From assembly GCA_937926025.1 (NCBI GenBank), contig CALANQ010000317.1, positions 1-18,243 of the forward strand: DNA of 18,243 nucleotides, given 5' to 3'. The translations under genes were made by a program, and so were the position numbers. This document shows, piece after piece, positions 14,285-18,243 of this stretch (the stretch's first letter is position 1; every line of letters begins with the position of its first letter). A model generated the notes under the pieces. The model ran no database searches and was not told where the DNA came from. It was given only the letters and a program-made list of their open reading frames with translations. The stretch is from an uncultured Acidimicrobiales bacterium (GTDB lineage Bacteria; Actinomycetota; Acidimicrobiia; Acidimicrobiales; Iamiaceae).

Positions 14285-14303
14285 CCGCCGGGCGCGCCGG
14301 CGG
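14285..14303 (+). terminator. GC-rich hairpin after the sigma/membrane-protein operon
   Basis: CCGCCGG (14285-14291) and CCGGCGG (14297-14303) form a perfect 7-bp stem with a 5-base loop, starting 8 bases after the stop. There is no T-run. It separates this operon from the MFS promoter. Confidence 0.4.
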
Positions 14304-14307
14304 GCAT

Positions 14308-14337
14308 CTGACCCGGGCCGGGCCGGGTCCCTAGCGT
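14308..14337 (+). promoter_or_regulatory. Promoter of the MFS/acylase unit (leaderless)
   Basis: TAGCGT (14332-14337) is followed by 6 bases and the GTG at 14344, without a ribosome binding site. CTGACC (14308-14313) lies 18 bases upstream and is a plausible -35. This is the only box in this window for which I see a reasonable -35 match. Confidence 0.5.
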
Positions 14338-14343
14338 GGGTCG

Positions 14344-15546
14344 GTGACCTGGCTGGCTCGGCGCCGTGATCCGCTCCTGGTGGAGTGCCTGATCTTCCTG
14401 TCGTTCGGCGCGCCGATCGCGATGCTCGGCGCCGGGTGGCCCGAGGCCCGCCACCTGTTCGGCCAGTCCGGCGGTGCGCTGGCGTGGCCGGCGTCGCTGT
14501 ACGGGATCGGGCGGCTGGTCACGGCCCCGTCGTCGCTGCCGATCCTGCGCCGCTGGCACATCCGGCGGGCAAACGGGGTGCTGGGCGCGGTCCTGGCCGC
14601 CTCGGCGGTGGCCGTGGCCCTGACCCGCTCGTTCCCGGTGCTGTGCGCGGCGTTCGCCGTGATCGGCCTGACGTCGGGCTGCCTCGACGCCCTGGGCAAC
14701 CGGTTCCAGACGGTGGTGCGCAGCGTCGGGAGCGCCGGGCTGATGTTCGGGTCGTTCGGGGTGGGCGCCACGCTCGGCCCGGTGCTGGTGGCGGTCACGT
14801 CGTGGACGCCGGCGTTCCTGGTGGCGGCCGTCGTCGCCGCCGTCGCCGCTGCCAGCGCGGCACGGCGCAGCGTCGGGTGGCCCGACGCGCTGCAGCAGGC
14901 CGAGCCGCCCCACGGGGACCACAGCCGCCTCACGGTCCCCCGCTGGGTGGTGGCCCTGTCGCTGAGCCTGTTCGCCATCTACTGCGGCATCGAGGTCACC
15001 ACCGGCAACTGGGGGGCCACCTACCTCGAAGGCCACCGCGGCGTGTCGGGGTCCGTCGCCGCCTGGGCCATGAGCGGCTTCTGGGCGGGCATGACCCTGG
15101 GCCGCCTCGGGCTCGGCCTGGTGAGCGGCCCGGGCCGGCCGCTGACCGCCCGGCGGACGCTGGTGTTCTCCGGCATCCTCGCGACCGTCGTCTACGTGGC
15201 CATCCCGCTGGTGCCGGCGCCCGTGGCCATCGCCCTGTTCGGGGTGGCCGGCGTCTCCCTGGCCGCCATGTTCCCGACCCTCATCTCCACCACGGCGGAC
15301 CGGGTGGGGGTGGGCGCCACCGGACGGGTCATGGGCTGGCAGCTGGTCTCCGCCAACCTGTTCGAGCTGGTGCTGTCCGCGGTGGTGGGCGTGGCGGTGA
15401 ACGTGATCGGCACCGGGGCCTCCGCGGTGGTGCTGGCCGGGCTGAGCATCGTGGGCCTTCCGCTGCTGCTGAAGTCCACCAGCCTCCACGCCGCCGACGG
15501 GGTCGAGCAGCCCGAGATGACGGCAGCGGCACCCGGCACCTGCTAG
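14344..15546 (+). CDS. MFS transporter (FucP/sugar-permease-like)
   Basis: This 400-residue protein has about twelve hydrophobic segments in two bundles (about 11-175 and 200-377) separated by a hydrophilic loop at 176-199. Segment landmarks are SFGAPIAMLGAGWPEARHLFG after helix 1, GLTSGCLDALGNRF (108-121), which resembles the helix-4 region of fucose-permease-like proteins, and GFWAGMTLGRLGLG (245-258), a second-half motif of the same group. EVTTGNWGATYL (217-228) may lie near the substrate path. The substrate is unknown. The start GTG at 14344 is supported by TAGCGT 6 bases upstream. The acylase gene begins 11 bases after the stop, so the two are probably one transcript, and the transporter may import or export the acylase's substrate or product. 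Confidence 0.87.
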   Translation: MTWLARRRDPLLVECLIFLSFGAPIAMLGAGWPEARHLFGQSGGALAWPASLYGIGRLVTAPSSLPILRRWHIRRANGVLGAVLAASAVAVALTRSFPVLCAAFAVIGLTSGCLDALGNRFQTVVRSVGSAGLMFGSFGVGATLGPVLVAVTSWTPAFLVAAVVAAVAAASAARRSVGWPDALQQAEPPHGDHSRLTVPRWVVALSLSLFAIYCGIEVTTGNWGATYLEGHRGVSGSVAAWAMSGFWAGMTLGRLGLGLVSGPGRPLTARRTLVFSGILATVVYVAIPLVPAPVAIALFGVAGVSLAAMFPTLISTTADRVGVGATGRVMGWQLVSANLFELVLSAVVGVAVNVIGTGASAVVLAGLSIVGLPLLLKSTSLHAADGVEQPEMTAAAPGTC

Positions 15547-15557
15547 CCAATCCGCCC

Positions 15558-17894
15558 ATGACCCAGGGCGCGGGAACCTACGAGGCCGACATCCGCTGGA
15601 CCACGCACGGCGTGGCCCACATCCGAGGAGGGACCTGGGGCGACCTCGGGTTCGGCCAGGGGTACGCCTGCGCCCGGGACCACCTGCCGACCCTCGCCGA
15701 CCAGATCGTGAAGGTGCGCAGCGAGCGGTCCCGGTTCCACGGTGCCGGTCCCGACGGCGCCCACCTCGCCTCGGACCTGGGCTACCGGGCGCTGGGCGTG
15801 CAGGAGCGGGCCCCGCAGCTCCGCGACGCCCAACCGGACCACGTCCGCCAGCTCGTGACCGGGTACACGGCCGGGTACAACGCGTGGCTGGCCGAGGCCG
15901 AGGCCGCCGGCGACCTGCCCGAGTGGTGTGCCGGCACGGCCTGGGTGCGGCCGGTCGACGAGCTCGACCTGTGGACCTACTACGTGGACATCGGGCTGCT
16001 GGCCAGCGGCCGGAACCTGGCGGAGATCATCGGCCGGGCGCAGGCGCCGGGGCCCGACGGGCCGGCCGAGCCGTCGCCCGTGTCGGCGCTGGGCGGCGGC
16101 GCCGGGGCCAGCAACGGATGGGCGTTCGGCGGGGACGCCACCGCGTCGGGCCACGGGCTGGTGGTGGCCAACCCGCACTTCCCGTGGGGCGGCGAGGCCC
16201 GGTTCTGGGAGTGCCACCTGACGCTGCCCGGCGAGCTGGACGTGTACGGCGTGTCGCTGCTGGGCGCCCCCGGCGTGCAGATGGGCTTCAACGCCGACGT
16301 CGCCTGGGCCCACACGTTCAGCCGGGGCAACCGGTTCACGCTGGCCAAGCTGGCGCTGGTGCCCGACGATCCGACGTCGTACCGCTACGGCGACGAGGTC
16401 CGGGCGATGACCTCCGCCGACGTGGCGGTGGACGTCTTGGGCGACGATGGGACGGTCGCCACCGAGACCCGGACGATGTGGCGCAGCCACCACGGCCCGA
16501 TGGTGAACCTGCCGCTGCTCGGTTGGGGGCTCGACACCGCCTTCACCTACCGCGACGCCAACCTGGACAACGACCATGTGCTCACCCAGTTCCTGGGCAT
16601 GGCCCAGGCCCGGGGCATGGACGAGTTCCAGGCGGTGTTCCGCGACCTCCAGGGCATGCCGTGGGTCAACACGCTGGCCGCCGACCGCACCGGCCGGGCC
16701 TGGTTCATCGACGCGTCGGCCACGCCGAACCTGTCCGACGCAGCGGTCGAGCGCTTCCACGAGCGGCTCCAGACCGACCTGATCGCCCAGATCCTCTTCG
16801 ACAGCCGCGTCGCCCTCCTCGACGGCAGCGACCCGGGCGACGAGTGGCAGGACGACCCGGGAGCGCGCAGCCCCGGGCTGCTCCCCCACGACCGGCTGCC
16901 GCAGTTCGAGCGACGCGACTACGTGGTCAACGCCAACGACTCGCACTGGCTGAACCACGCCGACGTCCGCCTGGAGGGCTACTCCCCGCTCCACGGCCTC
17001 GAGGGCACGGCCCGGACGCTGCGCACCCGCCAGAACCTGCTCACCGCCGGTCGGCTCGCCGCCGCCGGCGACCTGACCATCGACGCCGCGGCAGCGGCCA
17101 CCCTCTCCAACGAGAGCCTGAGCGCCGAGCTGCTGTGCGACGCCGTCATCGGCCGGGCCCGGGCCGCGGGCACGGCCACCTCCGACGGCGTCGACGTCGA
17201 CCTCGGCCGAGCGGCGGACGTGCTGGCCGACTGGGACCGCCGGTGCGACCTCGCCTCGGTCGGCGCCGCCCTGTGGCGGGAGTTCATGGCCGGCTTCGAC
17301 GCCAAGGCGATGCAGGCGGCCGGCCCGCTGTTCGCCACGGACTACGACCGCGACCAGCCGGTCACCACGCCCCACGGCCTGGCCGAGCCCGACGACCTGG
17401 TGGGCGACACCGTCGTGGCCGCCCTGGCCAAGGCCGTACGGCTGCTGGACCAGGCCGGGGTGCCGATCGATGCGCCGCTGGGCGACGTGCAGTGGGCGCA
17501 GCGGGGCGAGCACCGGGTGCCGGTCCACGGGGGCTACGAGGGCGACGGCGTGCTCAACATCCTGGCGCCGTTCGGCGCCCTGAACTCCCTCAGCCTGGAG
17601 CCGGGCCCGGCCCCGCTGGAGCCGGTGGCACCCGAGCGCACGATGACCAGCGGCATCGCCGGCGGCGGGTACCGGGTCACCTACGGCACCAGCTTCCTGA
17701 TGGCGGTCGAGCTCACCGATGACGGACCGGACGGCATCGGGTTCCTGGCCTACGGCCAGTCCGGTGACGCCCGCTCGCCCCACCACGTCGACGGCACCGA
17801 GGCGTACGCGGCCAAGGCGGCCCGACCGCTGCGGTTCACGGATGCGGCCATCGAGGCCGACCCCGCGCTGGTCCGCCGGACCGTCACCGACTGA
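15558..17894 (+). CDS. Penicillin acylase family protein (Ntn hydrolase, acyl-amide hydrolase)
   Basis: This 778-residue precursor has the penicillin/AHL acylase order: an alpha-chain part (about 1-160; THGVAHIRGGTWGDLGFGQGYACARDHL at 16-43), a Gly/Pro/Ala-rich linker (162-184), and then Ser185 of GASNGWAF, which would become the N-terminal nucleophile of the beta chain after self-cleavage. His207 (VVANPHFPW) is exactly the 23rd residue of the beta chain, as in the family, and VNANDSHW (458-465) supplies the oxyanion asparagine. It should hydrolyse an acyl-amide such as an acyl-homoserine lactone, acylated peptide or beta-lactam; the substrate is unproven. The N-terminus has no signal peptide or membrane helix, unlike most relatives, which are exported. 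The start ATG has no clear ribosome binding site and lies 11 bases after the MFS stop. Confidence 0.88.
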   Translation: MTQGAGTYEADIRWTTHGVAHIRGGTWGDLGFGQGYACARDHLPTLADQIVKVRSERSRFHGAGPDGAHLASDLGYRALGVQERAPQLRDAQPDHVRQLVTGYTAGYNAWLAEAEAAGDLPEWCAGTAWVRPVDELDLWTYYVDIGLLASGRNLAEIIGRAQAPGPDGPAEPSPVSALGGGAGASNGWAFGGDATASGHGLVVANPHFPWGGEARFWECHLTLPGELDVYGVSLLGAPGVQMGFNADVAWAHTFSRGNRFTLAKLALVPDDPTSYRYGDEVRAMTSADVAVDVLGDDGTVATETRTMWRSHHGPMVNLPLLGWGLDTAFTYRDANLDNDHVLTQFLGMAQARGMDEFQAVFRDLQGMPWVNTLAADRTGRAWFIDASATPNLSDAAVERFHERLQTDLIAQILFDSRVALLDGSDPGDEWQDDPGARSPGLLPHDRLPQFERRDYVVNANDSHWLNHADVRLEGYSPLHGLEGTARTLRTRQNLLTAGRLAAAGDLTIDAAAAATLSNESLSAELLCDAVIGRARAAGTATSDGVDVDLGRAADVLADWDRRCDLASVGAALWREFMAGFDAKAMQAAGPLFATDYDRDQPVTTPHGLAEPDDLVGDTVVAALAKAVRLLDQAGVPIDAPLGDVQWAQRGEHRVPVHGGYEGDGVLNILAPFGALNSLSLEPGPAPLEPVAPERTMTSGIAGGGYRVTYGTSFLMAVELTDDGPDGIGFLAYGQSGDARSPHHVDGTEAYAAKAARPLRFTDAAIEADPALVRRTVTD

Positions 17895-17920
17895 GCCGGT
17901 CGACGGCCGGCCCGGGGCGA

Positions 17921-18243
17921 TCAGCTCTGGCCCAGCACCACCAGGAACTCGAACGAGCCCTCGTCGTCGATGTCGGCGACGGGACCCATGGTGGGCTTCT
18001 CGATGTCGTAGTCGGCCAGGGCCACCGGGACCGGGTCCTTGGTGGCGACGCGGATCGTGTCGCCGGCGAGCTCCGCCTCGACCTCGAAGGTGACGGGCTT
18101 GGTGACGCCGTGGATGGTCAGGTCACCGGTGGCGGTGGCCGTGACGGACGCGCCCTCGGCCGGCTTCTCGCCGAAGTCGATGGGCTCGGTCAGCTTGAAG
18201 GTGGCGTCGGGGAAGGTCGCGGTCTCCAGCCCGTTGTTGCGCA
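17921..18243 (-). CDS. YceI family protein, C-terminal part (5' end outside the window)
   Basis: The last 107 codons read RNNGLETATFPDATF, then GDLTIHGVTKPVTFEVEAEL and end SFEFLVVLGQS. RNxxxLETxxFPxATF and GxLTIHGVTKPVTF are the hallmark strands of the YceI/lipid-binding lipocalin-like fold, which binds isoprenoid or fatty-acyl chains in known relatives. The N-terminal part, including any signal peptide, is missing, so location cannot be judged. It converges on the acylase gene, with 26 bases between the stops. The two last window bases belong to an incomplete codon. Confidence 0.9.
   Translation of the reverse strand, partial: RNNGLETATFPDATFKLTEPIDFGEKPAEGASVTATATGDLTIHGVTKPVTFEVEAELAGDTIRVATKDPVPVALADYDIEKPTMGPVADIDDEGSFEFLVVLGQS

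Noticed and set aside
14385..15557. Long upstream extension of the acylase frame through the MFS gene
   Set aside because: It is the out-of-frame shadow of the MFS gene, Arg/Gly-rich and without a signal peptide; the acylase fold begins at the ATG at 15558.

Overview
The window is very GC-rich. Its real genes end almost every codon in G or C, it uses GTG starts freely, and several genes carry a TANNNT box 6-7 bases before the start codon, as leaderless actinobacterial genes do. The protein families (MpaB-like DUF2236, SigE-type ECF sigma, DUF4153/4173, TetR with SDR, SRPBCC, YceI) also fit Actinomycetota. A deep, Acidimicrobiia-like lineage is my best guess, but no rRNA or marker gene is present to prove it. 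I see no tRNA, rRNA, CRISPR array, insertion sequence, integrase or phage gene, and no gene-free stretch longer than about 250 bases.

Layout. Positions 1-87 hold the last 28 codons of a plus-strand gene that converges on a minus-strand pair: a TetR regulator (1088-1789) and a DapA-fold protein (97-1044) that has lost the family's catalytic residues. Next come a minus-strand SDR oxidoreductase (1880-2668) and, diverging from it across a perfect 17-bp palindrome, a GlcD-like FAD oxidase broken by a frameshift (2781-4152). A benzoylformate decarboxylase-like/'acetolactate synthase-like' ThDP enzyme follows (4187-5743). A FGGY sugar/polyol kinase converges on it (5753-7270). This 1-7.3 kb block reads as a small catabolic cluster: oxidation of a 2-hydroxy acid, decarboxylation or carboligation of the 2-oxo acid, an NAD(P)-dependent reductase, a kinase and a regulator. 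The substrate cannot be named from sequence.

The middle (7.4-11.8 kb) is a set of mostly single-gene units: a proline-headed DUF4153/4173 membrane protein, a VOC protein, a 246-base non-coding stretch packed with stem-loops, a minus-strand SRPBCC protein diverging from an MpaB-like oxygenase, and a second VOC protein on the minus strand.

The right part (11.9-18.2 kb) opens with a SigE-like ECF sigma factor whose stop codon overlaps (ATGA) the start of a 606-residue, cysteine-free, single-pass membrane protein with a Ser/Gly tail. This is a probable sigma/anti-sigma-type signalling pair, although the second protein has no known anti-sigma domain. An MFS transporter and a signal-less penicillin-acylase-family Ntn hydrolase follow, 11 bases apart. 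The C-terminal part of a YceI-family protein ends the window on the minus strand.

The most interesting items are the DapA-like protein without its Schiff-base lysine, the stem-loop array at 9456-9599, the sigma factor with its cysteine-free partner, the apparently cytoplasmic acylase beside a transporter, and two strong palindromes sitting on divergent promoters.
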